Shown here in pieces: positions 50,686 through 59,275 of a stretch of 64,000 nucleotides of DNA. Made by a program: the position numbers and the translations under genes. Below the pieces are notes generated by a model. It saw only the letters and a list, made by a program, of their open reading frames with translations. It was not told the DNA's origin and searched no databases. The number at the start of each line of letters is the position of its first letter. Position 1 is the first letter of the stretch. The DNA is from Pseudoduganella lutea (lineage in GTDB: Bacteria > Pseudomonadota > Gammaproteobacteria > Burkholderiales > Burkholderiaceae_D). Location of the stretch: contig NZ_CP035913.1 of the NCBI RefSeq assembly GCF_004209755.1, positions 4,340,001 through 4,404,000 of the forward strand, written 5' to 3'.

Positions 50686-50816
50686 TGTCTCTTTCCTGCA
50701 AATGCGCAGGCTAACTGTGGTGGCGGCGCGACAGATAGGAGACTACCAGAGCAAGGATCTCGGGCTGTCAACCCTGGCGTCACGGGGAGCAAAGTGCATT
50801 GGCGAAATATTGCCCG

Positions 50817-50884
50817 AAACCGGGGTCTGACCCCGGTTTTGGGAAATTAAGACGGGGACAGTCCCGCCGGGAGGGACAGTCCCC
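50817..50884. repeat. REP cluster
   Basis: AAACCGGGG-TCTGA-CCCCGGTTT at 50817-50839 is a perfect 9-bp-arm palindrome, followed by GGGAAATTA and two GGGACAGTCCC copies at 50855-50865 and 50873-50883. Confidence 0.8.
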
Positions 50885-50910
50885 AAGGTTTTTACAACAG
50901 TCCAGATGCA

Positions 50911-50936
50911 AAAAAGCCGCTCGAGAGCGGCTTTTT
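50911..50936 (-). terminator. Terminator of rpmB-rpmG
   Basis: AAAAAGCCGCTC/GAGCGGCTTTTT palindrome with A- and T-runs on both sides, 18 bp past the rpmG stop; works in both directions. Confidence 0.9.
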
Positions 50937-50953
50937 CAGTGGAACAAGATCGA

Positions 50954-51121
50954 TTACTTGATCTTGGTTTCCTTGTACGTCACGTGTTTGCGGGCTTTGG
51001 GATCGAACTTCATGATCTCCATTTTGCCAGGCATCGTGCGCTTGTTCTTGGTCGTGGTGTAGAAGTGACCCGTACCAGCGGTCGATTCCAGCTTGATTTT
51101 GTCGCGGCCAGTTTTTGCCAT
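50954..51121 (-). CDS. rpmG: 50S ribosomal protein L33
   Basis: A 55-residue protein read directly from the minus strand: [20 protein letters not shown], then [20 protein letters not shown] and [15 protein letters not shown]. It is the cysteine-free L33 type. It follows rpmB by 12 bp, with GGGAGC upstream of the ATG. Structural protein of the large subunit near the E site. Confidence 0.96.
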   Translation of the reverse strand: MAKTGRDKIKLESTAGTGHFYTTTKNKRTMPGKMEIMKFDPKARKHVTYKETKIK

Positions 51122-51133
51122 GATAGCTCCCTA

Positions 51134-51370
51134 TTAGACTTTTTCGCCACGAGCGCGCATGTCGGCCAGGACGGCGTCGATGCCGACCTTGTCGATCACG
51201 CGCAGACCGGCGTTGGACAGACGCAGGGAGACCCAGCGGTTTTCAGATTCAACGAAGATGCGGCGGTTCTGCAGGTTCGGCAGAAAACGACGCTTGGTCT
51301 TGTTGTTTGCATGGGAAACGTTGTTGCCGACCATCGGCTTCTTCCCAGTGACTTGGCAAACACGTGCCAT
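51134..51370 (-). CDS. rpmB: 50S ribosomal protein L28
   Basis: A 78-residue L28: [57 protein letters not shown]. Length and sequence are typical of proteobacterial RpmB. First gene of rpmB-rpmG, with AAGGAG 9 nt before the start. Confidence 0.97.
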   Translation of the reverse strand: MARVCQVTGKKPMVGNNVSHANNKTKRRFLPNLQNRRIFVESENRWVSLRLSNAGLRVIDKVGIDAVLADMRARGEKV

Positions 51371-51411
51371 GTTGCACTCCTTAAAATTACTTCCGAATTC
51401 GGAAAAACAGA

Positions 51412-51440
51412 AGTGTATCCAAAAAACTGAGCTTTTTCAA
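51412..51440 (-). promoter_or_regulatory. Promoter of rpmB-rpmG
   Basis: -35 TTGAAA at 51435-51440, 17-bp spacer, -10 TACACT at 51412-51417 on the minus strand, about 42 bp before the rpmB ATG. The surrounding 100 bp is AT-rich. Confidence 0.65.
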
Positions 51441-51578
51441 TCACTTGTGAAAAACAATTGTGTCATACTTGATCGGAAAAATTTAACATTTTAAGGCGGT
51501 GTGACGAGGCAATCATCTGCTCCAAGCCGAAGTCCTTGATATCTAAGGGTAAACAGCGCCGGGGCAGGGCGCGAATCG

Positions 51579-52253
51579 TTAAATCTGGCCATTCTCCGCG
51601 AAGGAATGGACGCGATGCCCCGCCACAACGAAATGGTCGAGGATGCGGATATCGACCAGGGCCAGTGCCTGCACCAGCGAGCGCGTGAGCAGGACATCGG
51701 CCTCGCTGGGCTCCGGCGTGCCCGATGGATGGTTATGCGCCAGCATCACGCTGGCGGCATTGCGGGTCAGCGCCTCGCGCACGACTTCGCGCGGGTAGAC
51801 GCTGGTGTGCGTGAGCGTGCCGCGGAACAGTTCGCGTGCCGCGATCAAGCGGTTGCGCACGTCCAGGAACAACACGTGGAATGATTCGTAGGGCCGTCCC
51901 GCCATGGCCAGCCGCAGGTATTGCTTGGCCGCCTGGGGCGAGCAGATCGATTCGCCGGACAGCATCTCGTCGCTGATCGCCCGCCGCGCCAGTTCGATCA
52001 CGGCATTCAGTTGCGCATACTTGGCCGGCCCCAGGCCCGGCACGTCGGTGAAGTCCTTCAGGCTGGCGCGCAGCAACGCTTGCAGGGAACCGAAGTGCCG
52101 TACCATGTCGCCCGCCAGTTCGACGGCATTCTTGCCGCGCACGCCTACGCGCAGGAAAACGGCCAGCAGCTCCGCGTCCGACAATGCCTGCGCGCCATCG
52201 CGGATCAGGCGTTCGCGGGGGCGCTGGTGGACCGGCCAGTTCGAGATGCTCAT
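51579..52253 (-). CDS. radC: RadC-family JAB-domain protein
   Basis: A 224-residue protein. N-terminal helix-hairpin-helix part (LLRASLKDFTDVPGLGPAKYAQLNAVIELARR), then the MPN/JAB metallo-domain with ESFHVLFLDVRNRLI and the metal motif HNHPSGTPEPSEAD (HxHxxG, D). Once linked to DNA repair; the actual role is unsettled. Start MSISNWPVH at 52253; a start at 52286 would add 11 residues. Divergent from fkpB. Confidence 0.93.
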   Translation of the reverse strand: MSISNWPVHQRPRERLIRDGAQALSDAELLAVFLRVGVRGKNAVELAGDMVRHFGSLQALLRASLKDFTDVPGLGPAKYAQLNAVIELARRAISDEMLSGESICSPQAAKQYLRLAMAGRPYESFHVLFLDVRNRLIAARELFRGTLTHTSVYPREVVREALTRNAASVMLAHNHPSGTPEPSEADVLLTRSLVQALALVDIRILDHFVVAGHRVHSFAENGQI

Positions 52254-52427
52254 GGGGTGCCTTTCGTGACGGGATCGGAAGGCCATTATGAAAGCCGCCG
52301 GGCCCGCTCATACTGATATGGCAAAGACATCGGCGGACTTGCCGGGAACGCTGCGCGATCCGCCAGGCAATGCCAAGCTGGCTTACAATACCGGTTTGCC
52401 CGCCCAACGCATTCATTTGCCCCCATC

Positions 52428-52871
52428 ATGTCGAACGTCGTCACCCCATCCGCGTACCTCACCCTGCATTACCGACTGGCCCAGCTGGACGGTACCGATA
52501 TCGTCTCCACCTTCGACGGCAACCCGGCCACGCTGATGCTCGGTTCCGGCCAGCTGGCTCCGGTGCTGGAAGAGCTGCTGCTCGGCCTGCCGGAAGGCAC
52601 GCACAAGACATTCGACCTGGAGCCGGGCGTCGCCTTCGGCCCCCGCAATCCCGACCTGGTCCGGCCCGTCACCCGTGCCACGCTGGACGAGAATTCGGTA
52701 CCTGGCGCGGAATACCGCGTGGGTGACCTGGTCGACTTCGCGGCGCCGGGCGGCGGCCGTTTTTCCGGCATCCTGCGCGAGTTGCATGACGATGCCGCCA
52801 TCTTCGACTTCAACCATCCGCTGGCCGGCCAGCCGGTGCGCTTCGAAGTGAACCTGATTTCCGTGCTGTAA
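52428..52871 (+). CDS. fkpB: FKBP-type peptidyl-prolyl isomerase (SlpA-like)
   Basis: A 147-residue SlpA/FkpB-type PPIase. [48 protein letters not shown] is the FKBP core, interrupted by the insert-in-flap (IF) chaperone domain [23 protein letters not shown]; it ends [21 protein letters not shown]. It lies 16 bp upstream of ispH, as fkpB does in E. coli. Cytoplasmic folding helper. Confidence 0.93.
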   Translation: MSNVVTPSAYLTLHYRLAQLDGTDIVSTFDGNPATLMLGSGQLAPVLEELLLGLPEGTHKTFDLEPGVAFGPRNPDLVRPVTRATLDENSVPGAEYRVGDLVDFAAPGGGRFSGILRELHDDAAIFDFNHPLAGQPVRFEVNLISVL

Positions 52872-52887
52872 CCGGATAAGCAAGCCC

Positions 52888-53832
52888 ATGACTACCGCCA
52901 TGCAAACCGATAAAGAAATCCTCCTGGCCCAGCCGCGCGGCTTTTGCGCCGGCGTCGACCGCGCGATCGAGATCGTCGAACGCGCATTGCAGCAGTTCGG
53001 CGCCCCCATCTACGTGCGCCACGAAATCGTGCACAACGCCTATGTCGTCGAAGACCTGCGCGCCAAGGGTGCCATCTTCATCGAGGACCTCGACGACGTG
53101 CCGGCCGGGAACACGCTGGTGTTTTCCGCGCATGGCGTGTCGAAGGCCGTGCGTGCCGAAGCCGAAGCGCGCGGCCTGGCCATCTTCGATGCCACCTGCC
53201 CGCTGGTGACGAAAGTGCACGTGGAAGTGGCCAAGATGCGCAAGTCCGGCTGCGAGATCATCATGATCGGCCACGATGGCCACCCGGAAGTGGAAGGCAC
53301 GATGGGCCAGGCCGAGGAAGGCATGCACCTGGTGGAAACCATCGACGATGTGGCAACACTGCAGGTGGCCAACCCGGAAAACCTGGCCTACGTGTCGCAG
53401 ACCACGCTGTCGGTCGACGATACCGCCGAGATCATCGAGGCGCTGAAGGCGCGCTTCCCGGCCATCCAGGAGCCGAAGAAGGGCGACATCTGCTATGCCA
53501 CCACGAACCGCCAGGAAGCGGTGAAATTCATGGCGCCTCAGGTCGAAGTCGTCGTTGTCGTCGGCAGCCCGAACAGCTCGAATTCGAACCGCCTGCGCGA
53601 AGTGGCCCGCAAGATGGGCACGCCCGCCTACATGGTGGACCGCGCCGAGCAGATCGATCCGGCCTGGCTCGAAGGCCACCAGCGCATCGGCGTCACGGCG
53701 GGTGCCTCGGCACCCGAGGTGCTGGTGCAGGCCGTCATCGACCGGTTGAAGGAACTGGGGGCGAAGAGCGTTCGCCCGCTGGAAGGCGTCGAGGAAAACG
53801 TCACGTTCCCGTTGCCGAAAGGCCTCGTTTGA
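52888..53832 (+). CDS. ispH: 4-hydroxy-3-methylbut-2-enyl diphosphate reductase
   Basis: A 314-residue iron-sulfur enzyme for the last MEP-pathway step, making IPP and DMAPP from HMBPP. The three cluster cysteines are C20 ([14 protein letters not shown]), C104 ([11 protein letters not shown]) and C202 ([11 protein letters not shown]). Substrate residues are in [15 protein letters not shown] and [12 protein letters not shown]. Length is normal. Second gene of fkpB-ispH. Confidence 0.97.
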   Translation: MTTAMQTDKEILLAQPRGFCAGVDRAIEIVERALQQFGAPIYVRHEIVHNAYVVEDLRAKGAIFIEDLDDVPAGNTLVFSAHGVSKAVRAEAEARGLAIFDATCPLVTKVHVEVAKMRKSGCEIIMIGHDGHPEVEGTMGQAEEGMHLVETIDDVATLQVANPENLAYVSQTTLSVDDTAEIIEALKARFPAIQEPKKGDICYATTNRQEAVKFMAPQVEVVVVVGSPNSSNSNRLREVARKMGTPAYMVDRAEQIDPAWLEGHQRIGVTAGASAPEVLVQAVIDRLKELGAKSVRPLEGVEENVTFPLPKGLV

Positions 53833-54159
53833 CCCGTCATGCTGTAAACTAAATATTGTTCAGCATTCACGCGGTTTTTCCACGCGAAGTTTTCAGCCGG
53901 AATCGCTATGATGGCGAGCCGGCGATTTCCTCATTGCCGATCAGACTTCTTTTTGACCGGCTTCCGGGAGGCGCGCGGAAGTAGTAGGATGCAGGCCCGC
54001 CGTGTGCACGATATGCACGATGGCGGCAACGGACAGCGGCGCGAAGGATGCGCCATGCGGCGGCACTGCGGGGCTATCCTCCGGGTGCCGTTTTTGTTAC
54101 GCGGCGGCGGGCGATACGCCGGCCTCCGCAAAAAAAGGTCGAGCAAACCAAGGGGAGCG
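53833..54159. other. Intergenic region ispH/livH
   Basis: A 327-bp gap. A frame extends livH upstream to 53908 but lacks ribosome-site and family support. A short palindrome GTGCA-cgata-TGCAC at 54004-54018 is the only regulatory-looking element seen. No clear promoter or terminator. Confidence 0.5.
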
Positions 54160-55089
54160 ATGGATACCTTCATCCAACAAATTATCAACGGGCTGGTGCT
54201 GGGCAGCATGTATGCGCTGGTCGCACTGGGGTACACCATGGTGTACGGCGTGTTGAACCTGATCAACTTCGCCCATGGCGACGTGCTGATGATCGGCGCC
54301 ATGATTGGCCTGACGATCCTCAACCTCCTCGGCGCGCATTTCCCCGAGATGAATGGCTGGCTGCAGCTGGGCATCGCCATCCTCGGCGCCATTCCCGGCT
54401 GTATCATCGTCAACGTGCTGATCGAACGCATCGCCTACCGCCGGCTGCGCAACGCGCCGCGCCTGGCGCCGCTGATCACCGCGATCGGCATGTCGATCCT
54501 GCTGCAGACGTTCGCGATGATGATCTGGGGCCGCAACCCGCTGCCGTTCCCGCAACTGCTGCCTTCGGAGCCGATCGCCATCGGCGGGGCCGTCATCAGC
54601 ATCACGCAGATCCTGCTGCTGGCCCTGGCCGCGCTGTCCATGTGCGCGCTCGTGCTGCTCGTGGAGAAAACCAAGATGGGCCGGGCGATGCGCGCCGTGG
54701 CCGAGAACCCGCGCGTGGCGGGGCTCATGGGCGTCGATTCGAACCGCGTGATCGTCTACACGTTCGCGATCGGCGCCGCGCTGGCCGCCGTGGCCGGCGT
54801 GATGTGGGGCGCCAATTATGCGTCGATCCAGTTCGCGATGGGCACGATTCCCGGCCTGAAGGCGTTTTGCGCCGCCGTGCTGGGCGGTATCGGCAATATC
54901 TATGGCGCGATGATCGGCGGGATCGTGCTGGGCATCATCGAAAGCCTGGGCGCCGGCTACATCGGTGACCTGACCGGGGGCTTCCTCGGCAGCCATTACC
55001 AGGACATCTTCGCCTTCATCGTGCTGATCCTGGTGCTGACGGTGCGACCGTCCGGCATCATGGGCGAACGCGTGGCCGACCGCGCCTGA
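54160..55089 (+). CDS. livH: Branched-chain amino acid ABC transporter permease LivH
   Basis: A 309-residue inner-membrane permease: MDTFIQQIINGLVLGSMYALVALGYTMVYGVLNLINFAHGDVLMIGA is the typical start, and AVAENPRVAGLMGVDSNRVIVYTFAIGAALAAVAGV the cytoplasmic coupling loop. About eight hydrophobic segments. Start at 54160 has AAGGGGAGCG upstream. First gene of livHMGF. Confidence 0.95.
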   Translation: MDTFIQQIINGLVLGSMYALVALGYTMVYGVLNLINFAHGDVLMIGAMIGLTILNLLGAHFPEMNGWLQLGIAILGAIPGCIIVNVLIERIAYRRLRNAPRLAPLITAIGMSILLQTFAMMIWGRNPLPFPQLLPSEPIAIGGAVISITQILLLALAALSMCALVLLVEKTKMGRAMRAVAENPRVAGLMGVDSNRVIVYTFAIGAALAAVAGVMWGANYASIQFAMGTIPGLKAFCAAVLGGIGNIYGAMIGGIVLGIIESLGAGYIGDLTGGFLGSHYQDIFAFIVLILVLTVRPSGIMGERVADRA

Positions 55090-55099
55090 GGAGACGAAC

Positions 55100-56317
55100 A
55101 TGGCACTGCTCAATTTCGATACCTCGCGCGACCCGAAAAAGGCTTATACCAGCATGGCGCTGCTGCTGGCGGTCATGCTGGTCTTCCCGTTCATCGCCCA
55201 GAACTTCGGCAACTCGTGGGTACGCATCGCCGACCTGGCGCTGCTGTACATCATGCTGGCGCTGGGCCTGAACGTGGTGGTCGGCTTTGCCGGCCTGCTG
55301 GACCTGGGCTATATCGCGTTCTACGCGGTGGGCGCCTACCTGACAGGCCTGCTGGCCTCGCCACAATTCGCCACGCTCCTCGAATCGATCATCATGCTGC
55401 ACCCGGCGTTCGGGGAAACGCTGGTGGTCATTCTCGGCGAGGACATCCGCACGAACGGCATCCACCTGTCCGTGTGGTTCATCGTGCCGTTCGCGGCGGC
55501 GCTGGCCGGCCTGTTCGGCGCGATCCTGGGCGCCCCCACGCTCAAGCTGCGCGGCGACTACCTGGCCATCGTCACGCTGGGCTTCGGCGAGATTATCCGG
55601 ATCTTCATGAACAACCTGAACGATCCGATCAACTTCACGAACGGCCCGCAGGGGATCAACCTGATCGATCCGATCCGGGTGTTCGGCGTGGACCTGGCGG
55701 GCGAGCAGGGCTCCGGCGCGATGGTGTCCATCGGTGCCTGGCAGCTCCCGTCCGTCAACGCCTACTACTTCCTGTTCCTGGGCCTGACGATCGCCACGAT
55801 CTTCATCACGGCGCGCCTGCAGCATTCGCGGCTGGGCCGCGCCTGGGTGGCCATCCGCGAGGATGAAATCGCCGCGAAGGCCATGGGCATCAATACCCGC
55901 AACGTGAAGCTGCTGGCCTTTTCGATGGGCGCCTCGTTCGGCGGCGTGGCGGGCGCCATGTTCGCCGCGTTCCAGGGCTTTGTGTCGCCCGAATCGTTCT
56001 CGCTGACCGAATCGATTGCCGTGCTGGCGATGGTGGTCCTGGGCGGCATCGGCCACATCCCGGGCGTGGTGCTGGGCGGGCTGCTGCTGGCGGCGCTGCC
56101 GGAAGTGCTGCGCCACGTCGTCGAACCGGTGCAGATGCAGCTGTTCGGCAAGGTACTGATCGAGGCCGAAGTGCTGCGCCAACTGCTGTATGGCCTGGCG
56201 CTGGTGCTGATCATGCTGGTGCGCCCGGCGGGCTTGTGGCCTTCGCCGAAGCACGAGGATCGCCCCGATGGCGATTCCGATACCAAGGGCAAGGCGACCG
56301 GCGTCGTGGCAGCGTAA
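55100..56317 (+). CDS. livM: Branched-chain amino acid ABC transporter permease LivM
   Basis: A 405-residue permease with the LivM core: LALLYIMLALGLNVVVGFAGLLDLGYIAFYAVGAYLTGLLA, LKLRGDYLAIVTLGFGEIIRIFMNNLNDPINFTNGPQGI and AWVAIREDEIAAKAMGINTRNVKLLAFSMGASFGGVAGAMFA. It is longer than LivM minimal versions because of an insertion near residues 90-120. Ten bp after livH. Confidence 0.95.
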   Translation: MALLNFDTSRDPKKAYTSMALLLAVMLVFPFIAQNFGNSWVRIADLALLYIMLALGLNVVVGFAGLLDLGYIAFYAVGAYLTGLLASPQFATLLESIIMLHPAFGETLVVILGEDIRTNGIHLSVWFIVPFAAALAGLFGAILGAPTLKLRGDYLAIVTLGFGEIIRIFMNNLNDPINFTNGPQGINLIDPIRVFGVDLAGEQGSGAMVSIGAWQLPSVNAYYFLFLGLTIATIFITARLQHSRLGRAWVAIREDEIAAKAMGINTRNVKLLAFSMGASFGGVAGAMFAAFQGFVSPESFSLTESIAVLAMVVLGGIGHIPGVVLGGLLLAALPEVLRHVVEPVQMQLFGKVLIEAEVLRQLLYGLALVLIMLVRPAGLWPSPKHEDRPDGDSDTKGKATGVVAA

Positions 56318-56326
56318 GGAAAACAG

Positions 56327-57097
56327 ATGAGCGAAGAAGTCATCCTGAACATCCAGGGCGTCAATAAACGGTTCGGCGGGCTGCAGGCGCTGACGGACGT
56401 CCGCATCAACATCAAGCGGGGCCAGATCTATGGCCTGATCGGCCCGAACGGGGCCGGCAAGACCACGTTCTTCAACGTGATCACGGGCCTGTACCAGCCC
56501 GATACGGGCACTTTCGAACTGGCCGGCAAGCCGTATTCGCCTTCTGCCCCGCACGCGGTGGCAAAGGCGGGCATCGCCCGCACGTTCCAGAACATCCGCC
56601 TGTTCGGCGAGATGACGGCGCTGGAAAACGTGATGGTGGGGCGCCATGTGCGCACGCGCCAGGGCGTGTTCGGCGCGGTGTTCCGCCACAAGGCGGCGCG
56701 GGAAGAGGAAAAGGCGATCCGTATCCGTGCGCAGGAACTGCTGGACTTCGTCGGCATCGGGCAGTTCGCCAGCCGCACGTCGAAATACCTGTCGTATGGC
56801 GACCAGCGCCGGCTGGAAATCGCCCGCGCGCTGGCCACCGACCCGCAACTGCTGGCGCTGGACGAACCGGCCGCCGGCATGAACGCCACCGAAAAGCTGG
56901 CGCTGCGCGAGCTGCTCGTCAAGATCAAGGCCGAAGGCAAGACCGTGCTGCTGATCGAACACGACGTGAAGCTGATGATGGGCCTGTGCGACCGCATCAG
57001 CGTGCTCGAATACGGCAAGCTGATCGCCGAAGGCCTGCCGCATGAAATCCAAAGCAACCAGGCCGTCATCGACGCCTATCTGGGAGGGTCGCATTGA
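56327..57097 (+). CDS. livG: Branched-chain amino acid ABC transporter ATPase LivG
   Basis: A 256-residue ABC ATPase: Walker A GPNGAGKTTFFNV, LivG-specific GIARTFQNIRLFGEMTALENVMVGRH, signature LSYGDQRRLEIARAL, Walker B LLALDEPAAGMN, H-loop LLIEHDVKLMM. Its stop shares a base with the livF ATG. Confidence 0.96.
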   Translation: MSEEVILNIQGVNKRFGGLQALTDVRINIKRGQIYGLIGPNGAGKTTFFNVITGLYQPDTGTFELAGKPYSPSAPHAVAKAGIARTFQNIRLFGEMTALENVMVGRHVRTRQGVFGAVFRHKAAREEEKAIRIRAQELLDFVGIGQFASRTSKYLSYGDQRRLEIARALATDPQLLALDEPAAGMNATEKLALRELLVKIKAEGKTVLLIEHDVKLMMGLCDRISVLEYGKLIAEGLPHEIQSNQAVIDAYLGGSH

Positions 57098-57831
57098 TGG
57101 CGGTCGATAGCGCAAAGAATGTCCTGAAGATCTCCGGCCTGCACGTCGCCTATGGCGGCATCAAGGCCGTCAAGGGCATCGACCTCGAAGTGAACGAGGG
57201 TGAGCTGGTCACGCTGATCGGCGCCAATGGCGCCGGCAAGACCACGACCCTGAAGGCGATCACCGGCACGCTGCCGGCCTGCAAGGTGGAAGGCACGATC
57301 GCCTACCTGGGCACACCGCTGAAGGGCATGCAGAGTTTCCATCTCGTCGAGAAGAAACTGGCGATGGTGCCGGAAGGGCGGGGCGTGTTCACGCGGATGA
57401 CGATCCACGAAAACCTGATGATGGGCGCCTATACCCGCAACGACAAGGCGGGCATCGAGGCTGACATCGCCAAGTGGTTCGACATCTTCCCCCGGCTGAA
57501 GGAGCGCTCGGCGCAACTGGCCGGCACGCTGTCCGGTGGCGAACAGCAGATGCTGGCGATGGCGCGAGCGCTGATGTGCCACCCGCACCTGCTGCTGCTG
57601 GACGAGCCGTCGATGGGGCTGTCGCCGATCATGGTCGACAAGATCTTCGAGGTGATCCGCGACGTGTCGAAGCAGGGCATCACGATCCTGCTGGTGGAAC
57701 AGAACGCCAAGCTGGCGCTGCAGGCGGCCAACCGCGGCTACGTGATGGATTCCGGCGCGATCACGATGACCGGCGACGCGCAGGACATGCTGCACGACCC
57801 GCGCGTAAAAGCCGCTTACCTGGGCGAGTAA
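57097..57831 (+). CDS. livF: Branched-chain amino acid ABC transporter ATPase LivF
   Basis: A 244-residue ABC ATPase: Walker A GANGAGKTTTLKAI, Q-loop region AMVPEGRGVFTRMTIHENL, signature LSGGEQQMLAMARAL, Walker B LLLLDEPSMGLSPIMV, H-loop LLVEQNAKLAL. Start chosen at ATG 57097, which overlaps the livG stop; TTG at 57094 is also in frame. No substrate-binding protein gene accompanies livHMGF here. Two REPINs follow. Confidence 0.95.
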   Translation: MAVDSAKNVLKISGLHVAYGGIKAVKGIDLEVNEGELVTLIGANGAGKTTTLKAITGTLPACKVEGTIAYLGTPLKGMQSFHLVEKKLAMVPEGRGVFTRMTIHENLMMGAYTRNDKAGIEADIAKWFDIFPRLKERSAQLAGTLSGGEQQMLAMARALMCHPHLLLLDEPSMGLSPIMVDKIFEVIRDVSKQGITILLVEQNAKLALQAANRGYVMDSGAITMTGDAQDMLHDPRVKAAYLGE

Positions 57832-57843
57832 GCTGCACCAAAA

Positions 57844-58079
57844 AAAACTGGGACGTACCCCTGTTTAGAGGCAATTTCTGAACGTGCAGACAGGTTGGCA
57901 TCTCGATAAGCCAACAGTTTCCTGGAAACAGGGGTACGTCCCTTGTTTTTCCCGCGAATATTTGCATGACAGAAAACTGGGGACGTACCCCTGTTTAGAG
58001 GCAATATCTGAACTTGCAGACGGGCCAGCCTCTCAGATAAGTCGATTGTTTCCTGAAAACAGGGGTACGTACCCAGTTT
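57844..58079. repeat. Two tandem REPINs (GGGACGTACCCC family)
   Basis: Two direct copies, 57844-57948 and 57972-58079, each about 105 bp. In each, ACTGGG(G)ACGTACCCCTGTTT faces AAACAGGGGTACGTCCC in inverse orientation around a 60-bp centre; the two copies share GAGGCAAT-TCTGAAC-TGCAGAC and a variable right centre. They fill the gap between convergent livF and the ammonia-lyase gene and can serve as terminator for both. Confidence 0.85.
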
Positions 58080-58080
58080 G

Positions 58081-59046
58081 TCAGCTGAGCAACTCGGCGA
58101 AGCGGGGCAGGTCCACGTTGCCGCCGCTGAGGATGATGCCCACCTTCTTGCCGCGCAGTTCGTCCTGCATTGCGCGGGCGGCGGCCAGGCCGAGGCAGCC
58201 CGTGGGTTCGACGATCATCTTCATGCGGCTGGCAACGAAGCGCATCTCGTCGATCAGCTGGGCGTCGCTTGCCGTGAGGATGTCGTCCACGTGGCGCTGG
58301 ATGATCGGGAAGGTCAGCTTGCCCAGGTGCTGGGTCTGCGCGCCGTCGGCAATGGTCTTCGGCGTGTCGATGTGGACGATGGCGCCGCTGCGGAACGATT
58401 GCTGGCCATCGTTGCCGGCTTCCGGCTCCACGCCGAACAGCTTGCAGCGGGGCGACAGCGCCCGCGTCACCAGCGCCGTGCCGGACAGCAGCCCGCCGCC
58501 GCCGAGCGGTGCGAACAGGTAGTCCAGCTCGCCCACTTCCTCGAACAGTTCCTTTGCCGCCGTGCCCTGGCCGGCAATCACGTCCGCATGGTCATAGGGC
58601 GGGATCAGGGTCAGGCCATGCTTCGCCGCCAGGTCGCGGCCGATCTGCTCGCGGTCCTCGGTATAGCGGTCATAGGTGACGACCGTCGCGCCATACCCGC
58701 GCGTGGCCGCCACCTTGGCCGCCGGCGCATCGAGCGGCATCACGATCGTGGCGGGAATGCCCAGCAGCCTGGCCGACAGGGCGATGGCTTGCGCATGGTT
58801 CCCGGACGAGAAGGCAACGACACCCGCCTTGCGTTGCGCCGCATCGAACCTGGCCAGCGCATTGAAACCGCCGCGGAACTTGAACGCGCCCATTCTCTGC
58901 AAGTTCTCCGCCTTGAAATACAGCTCGGCACCCAGCTGCTCGTTGGCAATGCGCGACGTCAGCACCGGCGTGTGGTGCGCATGCCCGGCAATCCGCTCTG
59001 CGGCGGCCACCACGTCGTTATAAGTCGGAAGCATCGATTCGGTCAT
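58081..59046 (-). CDS. PLP-dependent threonine/hydroxyaspartate ammonia-lyase-like enzyme
   Basis: A 321-residue fold-type II PLP enzyme: the PLP lysine is in MGAFKFRGGFNAL, the substrate loop FSSGNHAQAIAL, the phosphate-binding tetraglycine LGGGGLLSG, and the C-terminal SGGNVDL. It has no ACT regulatory domain, unlike biosynthetic IlvA, so it belongs with catabolic threonine dehydratases, serine racemases or threo-3-hydroxyaspartate ammonia-lyases. AAAGGA precedes the tandem ATGs at 59049/59046. Monocistronic; its stop abuts the REPIN. Confidence 0.9.
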   Translation of the reverse strand: MTESMLPTYNDVVAAAERIAGHAHHTPVLTSRIANEQLGAELYFKAENLQRMGAFKFRGGFNALARFDAAQRKAGVVAFSSGNHAQAIALSARLLGIPATIVMPLDAPAAKVAATRGYGATVVTYDRYTEDREQIGRDLAAKHGLTLIPPYDHADVIAGQGTAAKELFEEVGELDYLFAPLGGGGLLSGTALVTRALSPRCKLFGVEPEAGNDGQQSFRSGAIVHIDTPKTIADGAQTQHLGKLTFPIIQRHVDDILTASDAQLIDEMRFVASRMKMIVEPTGCLGLAAARAMQDELRGKKVGIILSGGNVDLPRFAELLS

Positions 59047-59158
59047 CATGGTCCTTTCGAATTTGAGGCCTGAACAGATTATCTGAAATTGGAAAAACTG
59101 TATATATCCAGACGAGAAAAAGCCCACGGATGTCGGGGATAAAAACCAGTCGGGGAAT

Positions 59159-59185
59159 AAAAAACGCCCCGATCAAGTCGGGGCG
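59159..59185 (-). terminator. Terminator downstream of the phasin gene
   Basis: Stem CGCCCCGA/TCGGGGCG with a 5-nt loop, followed on the minus strand by T6. A second hairpin GTGCCGGC/GCCGGCAC lies at 59252-59270, just after the phasin stop. Confidence 0.8.
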
Positions 59186-59275
59186 GGCGAAGGACATCCG
59201 CTGAGAGGATCCACGGATGCCGAGGAGACCTGGTACAGCGATGCTTTCAGTGTGCCGGCGCGGCCGGCACAGGTA

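Larger units (their letters stand above)
50599..50953. other. Intergenic region filled with REP palindromes and terminators
   Basis: A 355-bp gap between convergent desaturase and rpmG. Contains two rho-independent terminators, one isolated REP, and a cluster of three REPs. No ORF or RNA gene was recognised. Confidence 0.7.

Noticed and set aside
55058..57115. A 685-codon minus frame opposite livM and livG
   Set aside because: His/Arg/Gln-rich shadow of the transporter genes.
57844..58079. Possible CRISPR array
   Set aside because: Only two long units, each internally inverted, with no cas genes; they are REPINs.
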